In this document: positions 7,261 through 16,670 of the stretch, piece after piece
How the letters are laid out: every line of letters begins with the position of its first letter
Numbering within the stretch: the stretch's first letter is position 1
From: CAZFLY01 sp964519995
GTDB lineage: Bacteria > Planctomycetota > Phycisphaerae > Sedimentisphaerales > Anaerobacaceae
Assembly: GCA_964519995.1 (NCBI GenBank)
Contig: CAZFLY010000008.1
Coordinates: 1 to 61,303 of the forward strand
Length of the DNA stretch: 61,303 bases
Direction: 5' to 3'
Made by a program: the position numbers and the translations under genes
The notes under the pieces: generated by a model
What the model was told of the DNA's origin: nothing
Database searches by the model: none
What the model saw: the letters and a program-made list of their open reading frames with translations, nothing else

Positions 7261-10200
7261 TTTTATCCGAATTTCGGTGCCCATATTTCTGCCCGCTGCC
7301 CCGACTTGCGTCGGGAGACGCAGGGGCCAGCATCAGCATATCTCTTTTTTGATAGCACTGCTCACGGAAGACAGCGATCTCAGAATCAAGGTTTGCGCTA
7401 GGCGAATCGCCAAAAAACGCATGAATGATCGGAAAAACGAGGTCCGGTTTTCTTTTCCTCAGCTCGCTTGCCATTGCCTCTATCTTCGCCGTCGCAACAC
7501 CTTCCTGCATGCACGTAAACGGTCCTACATGGAAAATTCCCGAAATATAAGCATCAGCCTTGGGTTGCATCAACTCGTTCATAAAGTAATATGCGATACC
7601 GGTGCTCAATGGCGACTCTCCCTCAATGCTGCCGTGATATTCATGCTCTGCTTCCAAAGTTTGTATCATTTCCATTGGCTTGGGCAGCACATGTCTGCCG
7701 ATAAGCACTTCGTGGAATGGCTCAGCAATTCTTTCTTCCACATAAGACATGTACCTTCCCTTGATAAGAGACTTGCCATATTTGCTTACCTGCCTCAGTG
7801 TCCGGCCAAGGTTGAGATCGCTCATTCCCAACCATATATCCCTCTTAGAATTGCGCTGATTGACCTTGTTTACATAGTCAAGCCAATCAGTTATTGGATC
7901 CCTGATTATTTCTAAGCCAGTTTCTTCCAACTGCCTTATAACGTAATTAGTATACGGATCATGCTGCCTCATATATATCTCGCCTATATAAAGTACGAGA
8001 GGGAATCTTTGAATATTTTGCCCGGCACAGGCTTTGAACAGAGAAGCTGTTTCTTTGCCCCATTTGACCAATGCGCTAATCTTTGCACCTTGTTCAATAA
8101 TTCTTGTTAATTCTTCAAGCCTTTGGCTTTTCAATCGATCAATCTTGTTCTTATCCTCGGCATACGGACGAAATCGCAGGAAAGCATCCTCCAGCATATC
8201 TGCTGCTTTGATTCCTTTGAATAAGACTTTTTGCAAACGTATTTTGTCTGAAAGACCATGGCTGTTTGGAAATGGTATATCCAGATAATCAGACTCAGCC
8301 GATGGCCCCATAACAGGGACCCTCTCCAGCCCTTCCCGATCCATAAAGTGTCTGACTAACTCTGTATATTTGCCGAACCGACATGGACCACTGGTTGTAG
8401 GCAACATTACGAGATATTTATCTTCAACATACTCTTTGCTATGGCTTTTGATCTGCTCCTGGAGAAAACCAAGCGCATCGCCGACTACGCCCTTTAGCGG
8501 TTGGCAGACCTCTGTGTAGATGTGCTTACGTGCTATTTCATAACCAACCTGTGTGTTAGTGGGCAGCACCATACTGTCTATTCCAAGATGCCTAAGGCCT
8601 GCGGCGCCAACATAACTGGCATTGCCCATATAGGGAATCAGCCAAGTCCTACTATCAAAGCTGTCAGGGCAACACACTCTGAGTTTGTTTCTCTGTAGCT
8701 TAATGGGCTTGCTCTGGTTGACTACTCTTTCGTGAGCTTCTGTTCGGGTGACAAATGGCGCGTTGTTCGTTTGCGCATCAGTAAGAAGAACGAGTGTCGG
8801 CTTATGAGCCGCCCGCTGTATATTTTCCTCCTGATAGATTTTCAGGCTGTCCGGCCCGCAGGCAAAATTCATCATTCGTATCGCAAAAAGATTCGGGTGG
8901 TCAGCTACAAACAGATTGGCCTTGAGAATCTTTACGCTCTGAACCCAGAATTCGTTCTCGACAATACCATCAAGGCAAATATCCTTAAATTTGTGCTCTA
9001 AAAAAACCTGCGGTATGTAATCCAGTCCTCTTGTCTGAGAAAACATTGCGCCGGAATTTGAACTGGCTTCCGGGTCAAGTAAAACATAATCTCTTCCAAT
9101 GCCGACATAGGCTCTTTTGCCTTCTTTTTCAACTTGCGACAAGAATCTATCCCCTTCTTTATACAGTTCGCCTGTAAAGTTGCTTTCAGCTTGCTCAGCG
9201 TATTTGATGGCGGCTTTTACCTTCTTATCTGTGAACCTGAAACCTATCCTCTCAAATTCCTGCCTCAGCGCCCGGACAATAAGCGGCTTGTCGCCAAAAT
9301 GTAAAGCGGGATTTATCTGACTGCGCTTGTCGAGAGAAAGAACGTCATTAAGAATATAACCTTCTGACTCAGTGTATATGCAGTATTTTAAGTCCGGCGG
9401 CGATTTCTTTCGTTGCTCGATAAAACTTGGATTAAACAAGTATTCAATATATGGATTTTCATTTAATACTAATGCGTGTCCTGTTGCTAATTTCCTTGCA
9501 ATGCAAAACTCTGTCCGCGATTTGTCCACCCCGATTTTCGCTATATCCTTGTTGCTCCTCGGCGAGACAACAGGATAAAAGCCGAGGGTCCTAAACATAG
9601 CAGCACTCCATATCCCTTTTTCGCCCAGCGTAGCAGTGCTTCTCTTTATTCCAATCGTGGGACCATCTATGTTCGCTGAGCCAACTTCATGAAGCAGACA
9701 TCCCTGCCTTTTAAAATGTTTTTCATATATTTTATGGTACTTTTCGACATAATTTACTTTTGCCTTTTTCACAACCTCTGAGTTTCCTCTTGGACAGAAG
9801 CCGCCTGTGATTATCTGGTCATCCTCAATCTGAAAAACCTCAAGCTCGCAGTCCCTGACGCCACATGATTCGGACCCGAACAATTCTCGGCATAAAACCT
9901 TTTTCTTCACAAAAGGCATATCGATCAAGTCCCAGCCTCTAAAGGCTGACCCGTATTTTTTGCCCTGCTGCTTAGCCCGCTTGATATTCTCGATGATGTC
10001 CAGGGCCTGGCCCCATGCGCCGAACATTTCTCTATGGGGGTAAGCTTCAATCTGCTTGCCGGTGACCTGCGCCAAAGCAGCTAAAAAAGCTTTTCCCAAT
10101 GGCGGTCCTCCCTGCGCAGAACATTTCTGGCCGACGTATTGAGATCCGCCGACAAATTTATAGTAATAGCTGGCAGCAGTTCCTCTCACTATTGCAGCAG

Positions 10201-11917
10201 CAATCTCCTCTTTACTGAAACCCTCTGCGATTAGCCTATTCTCATCCATCTCCATGAATACGCCGCATGTTGCGTCAATAATAGGAACCCTTTTGGCTGC
10301 GAGTGCTGCTTCCTGCAGAGAATCCTCCACATTGAGATTTATGACATCAGCCATATTCTCAAGAGTCTGACCAGAACCTGCCTGACAGCTATAGTTCATC
10401 TTCGCTTGCTTAACCGTTCCGTCTTTCGCAAAGCTTGTAAACTTCATGTCCTGGCCACCGATTTCAAAAATCGTATCAATCTGGGAATTGTAGAATTTAG
10501 CGCCGAGAGCATGACAAGTTATCTCATCGGTGATACGGTCGGTGACCTCTATCCCTCGCTCCTTCAATTGCTCTATCTTTTTCTTACTAATCAGTAGCTT
10601 TTCGTATAGCTTCCTTGCAGAACCGGTGGACCCGACTCCCCTGACAATGACCGTATCCTTGTGCCTGCAAAGATATTCTAAGACGCGCTTCAGCGATTGC
10701 TCAGGATTACCGTGTGCTTTGATGTAGAGCTTATCTAAAAGCTTTCCTGTCTCCAGTTCAACTAATGCTCCTTTAGTTGTAGTGCTTCCTCCATCAATTC
10801 CAATTACAACCTCTGTTTTTAGTGGTATGTCTTCATGAAGTTGTTCGCTTTTGTCGTTAACCTTCTCAAGGGATAAAGAAAGGGGTGGGGCATATTTTCT
10901 TTTCTCCCGGCCATACTCTGTAACCTTATCAAGTTTGTAGGGGTCCAAAATAAAACTGACATCTTGCTCTATGGCTTTTGCCGCGGCACCTATCGCTGCG
11001 ATGTTGAAATAGTGATCGGGTCTTCCGATTTGAATACCAAGAAGTTGTGACAAATTATCCTTAATAAGATCATTTGTAAAAACGCCACCTGTTACAATCG
11101 CTTGAAGTGGTTTTTCTGATGCTATAAACTGTTGGGCCCCAAGCACGTCTATCTTATAATTTCTTGCCACTGTCCTAAATAGGCCCGCCAAATTATCTTG
11201 CCTTGTAGCCCCTTCGTTTTGCTTATGGATCAGGTCTGATTGAATAACAACGCCGCATCTTGCTAAAAATTCGCTCGCTTCCACAGATTTTTTCGCTTGC
11301 ACATTAGCTCTGTGAAACATTTCTTCGAGCCTTTTTTGAATTTTCTGCCTATTCTGAGTAATTACGCGCTCTTTCTCCATGATGTTTTGGGCTGAAGCAG
11401 TATTTTCAAGTCTTTCCTCTGGAATTTCGCCTTGAAAAAGTCGCCTGCACTGTTTCTCGAGCAATGTACCGGAGCCACCACCACATTTCGTACCAGTTCT
11501 CCAGTCTTGAATAATGGTTTTGCCTTTCACCATGCGCAGATTGAAGAAATACGAATCCTTTGCTCCTATATGGAAAATGTATTGAGCATTCGGCGATATG
11601 ATCTCTGCCCCTTGTGGAATGGCAACGCTGTCGTAGATGTAAACTGCCCCCGGCAGTGCTCGCCTGAAGACTTCTGCGCTGCCGCCCGTGAAGACCACAC
11701 CTCTTATATCCTTGTTGTTGAACTTGTCTGTTATGTCACGCCAAACCTCGCGTATAACGCCGATTGGATTGGCAAAATGCATTAGTGGTTTAGGGGAGTA
11801 CTCTATCGACCGTTCTTGACTGAGCACTGCGTAGTGAACGAAACTACTGCCGACATCAAGGCCAACAAAGAGGTCTTGATTATTTTCTATAGTTGCCGGC
11901 GTTAGGGTCGTTCCCAT
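7157..11917 (-). CDS. Giant acyl-CoA dehydratase activase-related protein (BadF/BcrA ATPases + DUF2229 + HgdB-like)
   Basis: 1,586 aa. There are two ASKHA ATPase domains of the BadF/BadG/BcrA/HgdC type: residues about 16-320 (LFVGLDVGSSFVHYAVL) and about 371-640 (VIGIDGGSTTTKGALVELET, EIGGQDMKF, MNYSCQAGSGQTLENM with an FeS-type Cys, DATCGVFME). A DUF2229 region follows (about 755 onward, TIGIKRSTATLGEKGIWSAA, FYPVVSPRSN), then a C-terminal HgdB-like part (FHVGPFTCMQEGVA, PDLVFPIIHAFFGDSP). Such proteins are large cousins of the ATP-driven electron injectors that activate 2-hydroxyacyl-CoA dehydratases and benzoyl-CoA reductases in anaerobes; the client is unknown here. The last 53 residues, after LMLAPA, begin with a palindromic insert-like SPDASRGSG and look like a non-family extension. 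Ribosome site is weak. Confidence 0.85.
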   Translation of the reverse strand: MGTTLTPATIENNQDLFVGLDVGSSFVHYAVLSQERSIEYSPKPLMHFANPIGVIREVWRDITDKFNNKDIRGVVFTGGSAEVFRRALPGAVYIYDSVAIPQGAEIISPNAQYIFHIGAKDSYFFNLRMVKGKTIIQDWRTGTKCGGGSGTLLEKQCRRLFQGEIPEERLENTASAQNIMEKERVITQNRQKIQKRLEEMFHRANVQAKKSVEASEFLARCGVVIQSDLIHKQNEGATRQDNLAGLFRTVARNYKIDVLGAQQFIASEKPLQAIVTGGVFTNDLIKDNLSQLLGIQIGRPDHYFNIAAIGAAAKAIEQDVSFILDPYKLDKVTEYGREKRKYAPPLSLSLEKVNDKSEQLHEDIPLKTEVVIGIDGGSTTTKGALVELETGKLLDKLYIKAHGNPEQSLKRVLEYLCRHKDTVIVRGVGSTGSARKLYEKLLISKKKIEQLKERGIEVTDRITDEITCHALGAKFYNSQIDTIFEIGGQDMKFTSFAKDGTVKQAKMNYSCQAGSGQTLENMADVINLNVEDSLQEAALAAKRVPIIDATCGVFMEMDENRLIAEGFSKEEIAAAIVRGTAASYYYKFVGGSQYVGQKCSAQGGPPLGKAFLAALAQVTGKQIEAYPHREMFGAWGQALDIIENIKRAKQQGKKYGSAFRGWDLIDMPFVKKKVLCRELFGSESCGVRDCELEVFQIEDDQIITGGFCPRGNSEVVKKAKVNYVEKYHKIYEKHFKRQGCLLHEVGSANIDGPTIGIKRSTATLGEKGIWSAAMFRTLGFYPVVSPRSNKDIAKIGVDKSRTEFCIARKLATGHALVLNENPYIEYLFNPSFIEQRKKSPPDLKYCIYTESEGYILNDVLSLDKRSQINPALHFGDKPLIVRALRQEFERIGFRFTDKKVKAAIKYAEQAESNFTGELYKEGDRFLSQVEKEGKRAYVGIGRDYVLLDPEASSNSGAMFSQTRGLDYIPQVFLEHKFKDICLDGIVENEFWVQSVKILKANLFVADHPNLFAIRMMNFACGPDSLKIYQEENIQRAAHKPTLVLLTDAQTNNAPFVTRTEAHERVVNQSKPIKLQRNKLRVCCPDSFDSRTWLIPYMGNASYVGAAGLRHLGIDSMVLPTNTQVGYEIARKHIYTEVCQPLKGVVGDALGFLQEQIKSHSKEYVEDKYLVMLPTTSGPCRFGKYTELVRHFMDREGLERVPVMGPSAESDYLDIPFPNSHGLSDKIRLQKVLFKGIKAADMLEDAFLRFRPYAEDKNKIDRLKSQRLEELTRIIEQGAKISALVKWGKETASLFKACAGQNIQRFPLVLYIGEIYMRQHDPYTNYVIRQLEETGLEIIRDPITDWLDYVNKVNQRNSKRDIWLGMSDLNLGRTLRQVSKYGKSLIKGRYMSYVEERIAEPFHEVLIGRHVLPKPMEMIQTLEAEHEYHGSIEGESPLSTGIAYYFMNELMQPKADAYISGIFHVGPFTCMQEGVATAKIEAMASELRKRKPDLVFPIIHAFFGDSPSANLDSEIAVFREQCYQKRDMLMLAPASPDASRGSGQKYGHRNSDKNQWLSHHITKAKIQEYGAKPKSRYTAQIRSTDSE
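7300..7315. repeat. GC-rich palindrome inside the activase C-terminal coding tail
   Basis: CCCGAC-TTGC-GTCGGG is a perfect 6-bp stem with a tetraloop, extended by near-repeats (GGGAGACGCAGGGG). It encodes PDASRG within the tail that follows the conserved activase end. Similar short GC palindromes lie in gaps at 30240-30260 and around 37165-37220, suggesting a dispersed palindromic element. Confidence 0.4.
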
Positions 11918-12482
11918 ATTCGTTCAGTATTATCTCGTATCAAGATGATTCTACAAGCGCTTTGTCTCCATCGTAGGAGGAGCTTGGTTATACAGGCTCA
12001 GGACCAGACAATAAAAAGATAAATTAAAATCAAAAACAAAATCTGGGAAAGCTGTTAAAAAAGCAATACAATTAAACACATAGACCTCTTATATTAGCAT
12101 GGTTTAATCCTGGTTGTTAGTTGTATCCCTTAAACTATCATTTAATAAAACATCTTTTCAACAGTGGGATCAGGTATATATACGAACATAACCTTTTTAG
12201 TATCAATCTCTTAGTAGATGCTCGCTGATTTAATACCACAATATCACAAGTTATATGATATATAATACTAAGATACCTTTTATTAGTAATACAATAACAA
12301 ACCTTCCAATTGTGGTGGGGAATTCTCTTACCCAACCTTTCCCAAGCAAAAATATACTGAAATTCCCCTGTGGTTTTTAAGGAAAAAAATTGAGTATATT
12401 CTTTTCTTGGTGTAGACTACGGGCGCATTTTTCTTGGGTACTATAAGTATTTATTTTAATCTTTTTCAAGTAAAGGGTTACT
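11918..12482. other. 565-bp AT-rich intergenic region between activase and dnaN
   Basis: This divergent gap holds the promoters of the activase (minus) and dnaN (plus). It is clearly more AT-rich than the flanks. No cluster of DnaA boxes (TTATNCACA-like) is visible; the nearest partial match is TTATACAGG near 11990. I therefore do not call it an origin despite dnaN next door. No credible ORF or structured RNA is seen. Confidence 0.5.
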
Positions 12483-13595
12483 ATGAAAATAGAAATTAAC
12501 AGAACGGCCCTTGCGGAGGCTTTGGGGTTACTGACCTCAGTTGTCCCAAGTCGAACTCCCAAACCAATATTACGTTGTATTAAGCTAAACGCAGAAGAAC
12601 ACCATCTTCGTATCTGCGCTACGGACTTGGAGGTAGGAATTAACTACGTGCTATCTGAAATTCAAGTACACCAGCCTGGAGAAGTGCTTATACAAGCGGA
12701 CCGATTAGCTGCTATAGTTCGTGAAAGCAAGGATGACGTGTTAGCTTTAGAGGCCAAAGATAATTTGTGTGAAATAAAAGGATCCGACAGCAAGTTTACA
12801 ATTTATGCTCAAGATGTTAAACAATACCCAACAGTTCCCGTTTTTGAAGAAAAGTCAGACCTGGAAATTAATTTAGTAGAGCTACAATCTGGTATTGGAC
12901 AAAGTCTTTTTGCGACAGCAAAGGAAAGTAGCAGGTACGCTATAAACGGGGTGCTTTGGGAGATCAAAGGCAAAAAAGCTATATTGGTTGCTACAGATGG
13001 CCGTCGGCTTGCAAAGTGTAGGATTAATCTTGCTTCGGCGCCCGACAAAAGTGTTACTGAAAATAAAGTAATAGTGCCGGCCAAAACAATGGCCTTGATT
13101 GAAAAACTTGGCACCGACAACAAGAAGAAAGATACGGTTACTGTCAAGCTTCTTGATAGACAGATTCTACTACGGGCTGATAACGTAGTCATAAGTTCAA
13201 ACCTTGCAGAGGGTCATTTTCCTAAATATGATGACATCATTCCGAGTGATTATGATAAGAAGCTGATTCTTTCGACTGAAGCCGTTCTAAGCGCGGTTCG
13301 CAGAGCAGCTTTGTTGACTAGCGAAGAGTCCCGCGGCATAAAGTTAGCAGTCAGCAAAGACAGTCTTATTTTTTCAGGCAGGGCTCCTGAGACGGGGGAT
13401 GCTTTTATAACTATGAGTATCGATTATAAAGGCGAACCCGTTGAAATAGGTTTTAATCCACAGTTTTTAATTGATGCTTTGAAGGTTATCAAGACCTCAC
13501 AGTTTGAGATGGAATTGGGTTCTTCAGATAGACCGGGATTATTAAAAAGCGGTTCGGATTTCATATATGTTTTAATGCCAATCAATCTTGGTTGA
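12483..13595 (+). CDS. dnaN: DNA polymerase III subunit beta (sliding clamp)
   Basis: 370 aa, the usual clamp length, with three repeated clamp folds. Recognisable segments are MKIEINRTALAEALGLL, TPKPILRCIKLNA, the second-domain SSRYAINGVLWE and VATDGRRLAKC, and the C-terminal end YVLMPINLG, close to the usual '(M)P(M/V)xL' that lines the peptide-binding cleft. It loads on DNA to tether Pol III. It heads a block with dciA and gyrB (61 bp and about 66 bp gaps), resembling the classical dnaA-dnaN-recF-gyrB region but without dnaA or recF. Confidence 0.97.
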   Translation: MKIEINRTALAEALGLLTSVVPSRTPKPILRCIKLNAEEHHLRICATDLEVGINYVLSEIQVHQPGEVLIQADRLAAIVRESKDDVLALEAKDNLCEIKGSDSKFTIYAQDVKQYPTVPVFEEKSDLEINLVELQSGIGQSLFATAKESSRYAINGVLWEIKGKKAILVATDGRRLAKCRINLASAPDKSVTENKVIVPAKTMALIEKLGTDNKKKDTVTVKLLDRQILLRADNVVISSNLAEGHFPKYDDIIPSDYDKKLILSTEAVLSAVRRAALLTSEESRGIKLAVSKDSLIFSGRAPETGDAFITMSIDYKGEPVEIGFNPQFLIDALKVIKTSQFEMELGSSDRPGLLKSGSDFIYVLMPINLG

Positions 13596-13656
13596 GTGGT
13601 AGGATAATAAAAGTTCACAAGTATATAGTCATTATAGTAACAGATTGGTTTTACAG

Positions 13657-14004
13657 ATGTTTTCCAATAAAAATTATCAGCCTGAGCCTTCAGTAAGATT
13701 AAGCGATAATGTAAAGGGGTATGTAGAAAAGTATATCTTGCCGAGGCAGAAGGTTTTTGAGGCTATTAAGTGTGTATGGACCAGTACTTTGCCTGCGTAT
13801 CTCCGAGATCATTCAAGGATTGCCGATATCTATCGCGGTCGATTAACTGTAGTAGTCGATTCCGCTTCTTATAAGTACGAGTTACAGCTGCGCTGCGCTG
13901 AGATTCTGGAGCAATTACAAAGGCTTTGTCCAAACGCAAAGCTAACAGAGATTAGGCTCACCATTCACTGCCCCGACAGAAATTTTACAGCGGACAGTGG
14001 ATAG
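13657..14004 (+). CDS. dciA: DciA-like (DUF721) replicative helicase loader
   Basis: 115 aa from the ATG at 13657; an in-frame TTG at 13645 would add four residues, and neither has a good ribosome site. The central segment VWTSTLPAYLRDHSRIADIY, then RGRLTVVVDSASYKYELQLR, ILEQL and an 'EIRLTIHC' strand follow the DUF721/DciA pattern (W...P....H......G.L.V.v.s..w..eL). DciA proteins load or recruit DnaB in most bacteria lacking DnaC/DnaI. Position between dnaN and gyrB matches its frequent genomic context. Confidence 0.8.
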   Translation: MFSNKNYQPEPSVRLSDNVKGYVEKYILPRQKVFEAIKCVWTSTLPAYLRDHSRIADIYRGRLTVVVDSASYKYELQLRCAEILEQLQRLCPNAKLTEIRLTIHCPDRNFTADSG

Positions 14005-14070
14005 TTTCCGAAGATATAAACCAACAGAAAAAACAAAGACATCTACGGAGACTATAAATAGTAAAACCCT

Positions 14071-16539
14071 ATGAAAACCCACAAATACGACGCAAGCAAA
14101 ATTAAGATACTTGGCGGCATTGACGCAGTTCGCAAGCGGCCGGATATGTACATAGGTGATCGTGGAGTTGGCGGCTTGCACCATTTGGCATATGAAGTCT
14201 TGGATAACTCCATCGATGAGGCAATGGCCGGTTTCTGTGATAATATAAGCGTTAGCATCCATGCCGATGAAAGTTGTACGGTGGAGGATAACGGCAGGGG
14301 CATACCCGTTGAAATTCACAAAGAGGCCAAGGTAAGCGCCTTGCAGGTTGTGCTTACCACCTTGCATTCGGGTGGCAAGTTCGATTCTGACAGCTACAAG
14401 GTTGCCGGGGGCCTGCATGGTGTTGGTGTGAGTGTTGTGAACGCTTTAAGTGAATGGCTGGAAGCAGATGTCTATCGCGACGGCAAGCACTATCATCTGG
14501 ATTGTGAACGGGGCAAAGCTGTCAAGGGTGGTGTTAAGATGATTGGGCAAACTACAAAGCGAGGCGCAAAGATATCTTTCATGCCGGATGAAGAAATATT
14601 TGGCGACACTGAGTTTGACTATGACACACTGCTAAAACGAATTCGTGAACTTGCGTACCTAAATGCTGGACTTAAAATTAAATTTCGTGACGATCGAAAC
14701 AACAAGACTGAAGTTTTTAAGTTTGAAACAGGCCTTAAGGCTTTTGTTGAGCATCTAAATGAAGGCAAGGAAACAGTCCATAAGGATGTCATATACTTGG
14801 CCAGAGAGGATAGTGAGTCGATGCTGAGTTGTGAGGTAGCCATGCAGTATAATGATGGCTATACCGAGAACGTGCTGGTTTTTGCAAACAATATACGAAA
14901 TATTGATGGGGGCACACACCTCTCTGGATTTAAGACAGCTTTAACTCGCACTATGAACTATTATGCTAAGAGTAATAATTTGCTCAAGGAGGGACAGACA
15001 ACAACTGGCGAGGATTTGCGTGAAGGACTGACAACAGTTGTGGCGGTAAAGCTTTCAGACCCCCATTTTGAGGCACAGACAAAGGTGAGACTAACGAATC
15101 CTGAGGTTGGCAGCTTTGTTGAGACGACAGTTAACGAGCAGCTCGGACACTATTTGGAGGAGCACCCGTCTGAAGCCAAGCGTATATTGAACAAGGCTAT
15201 TCAAGCCGCCGCGGCCAGAGAAGCGGCGCGAAAGGCAAGGGAGTTGACCAGGCGTAAGGGAGCTCTCAGTGGTGCAAATCTTCCGGGCAAACTATGGGAT
15301 TGCGCCAGCAAAGAAAAAACAGCTACGGAGATTTTCATAGTTGAAGGTGACTCAGCAGGAGGTTCAGCAAAGGCTGGTCGTGATCGAAATATACAAGCAA
15401 TTTTGCCTTTGAAGGGCAAAATCCTGAATGTTGAAAAGGCTCGTTTGGAAAAAATGCTCACACATGACGAGATACGTACCATGATAAGCGCTTTAGGCAC
15501 AGGCATCGGGGTAGATGAGTTTGATGTGGAAAAGTGTCGGTACGGAAAAGTAATATTGATGACGGACGCAGATGTGGACGGTGCTCATATTCGCAGTTTA
15601 CTTCTAACGTTCTTTTTCAGGCAGATGCAGCAGTTATTTGACCAGCGCATGATCTATATCGCTCAGCCGCCCCTTTATGAGATTAGAGTCAAGGGCCAGA
15701 AGAAGAGTCAGTACATCCTGAGTGAGAGCCAGATGCGTAAGCGCATGATTGATAGTGGCTTGGAAGGAGCTGAGCTCATTATTAGCGATACACACGCAAC
15801 ACGCAAAAAACCAAAACATAGCTTGGAAAAAAGCGACTCCGGGAAAGGGCGAAAGGTTGTGGGCAAACAGCTTGCACACCTCGTGAAAGCTTTGGCTGAT
15901 ATGGAACGTATTATCGCTGTGCTCGCCAGGCGGGGAATTAAATTTACGGAGTTTGTTAAAGCTTATTACGATCAGACCAGGGGTGGATTGCCGTGCTTTA
16001 TGATCCGCATTAAGGGACAAACTTCGGAGGAGGTTTTCTATAATGTAGCTGACTATGAGAAGCGGCTCAATAAGCTCGGAAGAGATAATGAAGATGGAGT
16101 AACAGCCGAGGAGCTTCACGAAGTGACCCGCATCAATCAGATAGACCAAAAGCTAAAGACTGAGTTTAAGCTGGATCTAAATGATTTTCTTTTGGAGCCT
16201 GAGAAATCTGTCTCGGGCGAATCTCTACCAACTAAATTCCAGTTAATTAACGGTGCTGATAGCTATGAATTAGCCAACCTTGCAGGTGTATGCTCCGCGA
16301 TTAGGCAGATTGGCGGTAAAGGAGTCGAGTTAAAACGCTTCAAAGGCCTGGGCGAGATGAATGCCGAGCAGTTGTGGGAGACAACAATGAATCCTACTAC
16401 GAGGACTCTGTTGAGTGTCCGTGTCGACGATGCCGGCGAGGCAGACCGTCTGTTCAGTATATTGATGGGCGATGACGTTGAGAAGCGGAGAAACTTCATC
16501 CGTGACCACGCACTCGAGGTTCAGAACCTCGATATTTAA
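14071..16539 (+). CDS. gyrB: DNA gyrase subunit B
   Basis: 822 aa. GHKL ATPase domain: GLHHLAYEVLDNSIDEAMAG, DNGRGIPV, GGLHGVGVSVVNALS. Transducer, then TOPRIM motifs EGDSAGGSAKAGRDR, LPLKGKILNVEKAR and DADVDGAHIR, and the C-terminal FKGLGEMNAEQLWETTM. Between TOPRIM and the C-terminus there is a region of about 165 residues, comparable in size to the insertion in E. coli GyrB (804 aa), which explains the length. With GyrA (not in the window) it introduces negative supercoils. Its stop is followed after 6 bp by a strong hairpin shared with the convergent gene. Confidence 0.97.
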   Translation: MKTHKYDASKIKILGGIDAVRKRPDMYIGDRGVGGLHHLAYEVLDNSIDEAMAGFCDNISVSIHADESCTVEDNGRGIPVEIHKEAKVSALQVVLTTLHSGGKFDSDSYKVAGGLHGVGVSVVNALSEWLEADVYRDGKHYHLDCERGKAVKGGVKMIGQTTKRGAKISFMPDEEIFGDTEFDYDTLLKRIRELAYLNAGLKIKFRDDRNNKTEVFKFETGLKAFVEHLNEGKETVHKDVIYLAREDSESMLSCEVAMQYNDGYTENVLVFANNIRNIDGGTHLSGFKTALTRTMNYYAKSNNLLKEGQTTTGEDLREGLTTVVAVKLSDPHFEAQTKVRLTNPEVGSFVETTVNEQLGHYLEEHPSEAKRILNKAIQAAAAREAARKARELTRRKGALSGANLPGKLWDCASKEKTATEIFIVEGDSAGGSAKAGRDRNIQAILPLKGKILNVEKARLEKMLTHDEIRTMISALGTGIGVDEFDVEKCRYGKVILMTDADVDGAHIRSLLLTFFFRQMQQLFDQRMIYIAQPPLYEIRVKGQKKSQYILSESQMRKRMIDSGLEGAELIISDTHATRKKPKHSLEKSDSGKGRKVVGKQLAHLVKALADMERIIAVLARRGIKFTEFVKAYYDQTRGGLPCFMIRIKGQTSEEVFYNVADYEKRLNKLGRDNEDGVTAEELHEVTRINQIDQKLKTEFKLDLNDFLLEPEKSVSGESLPTKFQLINGADSYELANLAGVCSAIRQIGGKGVELKRFKGLGEMNAEQLWETTMNPTTRTLLSVRVDDAGEADRLFSILMGDDVEKRRNFIRDHALEVQNLDI

Positions 16540-16570
16540 AAAGCGAGCCCCCCAATTTTATTGGGGGGCT
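16538..16570 (-). terminator. Terminator hairpin between gyrB and the convergent secreted-protein gene
   Basis: An 11-bp perfect stem (AGCCCCCCAAT, 16546-16556; ATTGGGGGGCT, 16560-16570) with a 3-nt loop. On the minus strand it is followed by CGCTTTTTAAA, a proper intrinsic terminator for the gene ending at 16671. On the plus strand it also caps the gyrB transcript but lacks a T-run. Confidence 0.8.
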
Positions 16571-16670
16571 AAACGTTAATTTGTAGAATATGTCAAAGTC
16601 TCCTATGGGAGCTACTCCTTCTTTCCATCGTGGGAGAAGGGGAAGATATACCAGATATAAAGTCGCCAAA

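Noticed and set aside
12138..12335. 65-aa minus-strand frame in the dnaN upstream gap
   Set aside because: AT-rich chance frame without a ribosome site or recognisable product.
11918..12482. Possible replication origin next to dnaN
   Set aside because: AT-rich, but no cluster of DnaA boxes could be seen and dnaA is absent.
15750..16300. Foreign insertion in gyrB
   Set aside because: A segment of similar size and position is normal in the E. coli-type GyrB, so it is not unusual.
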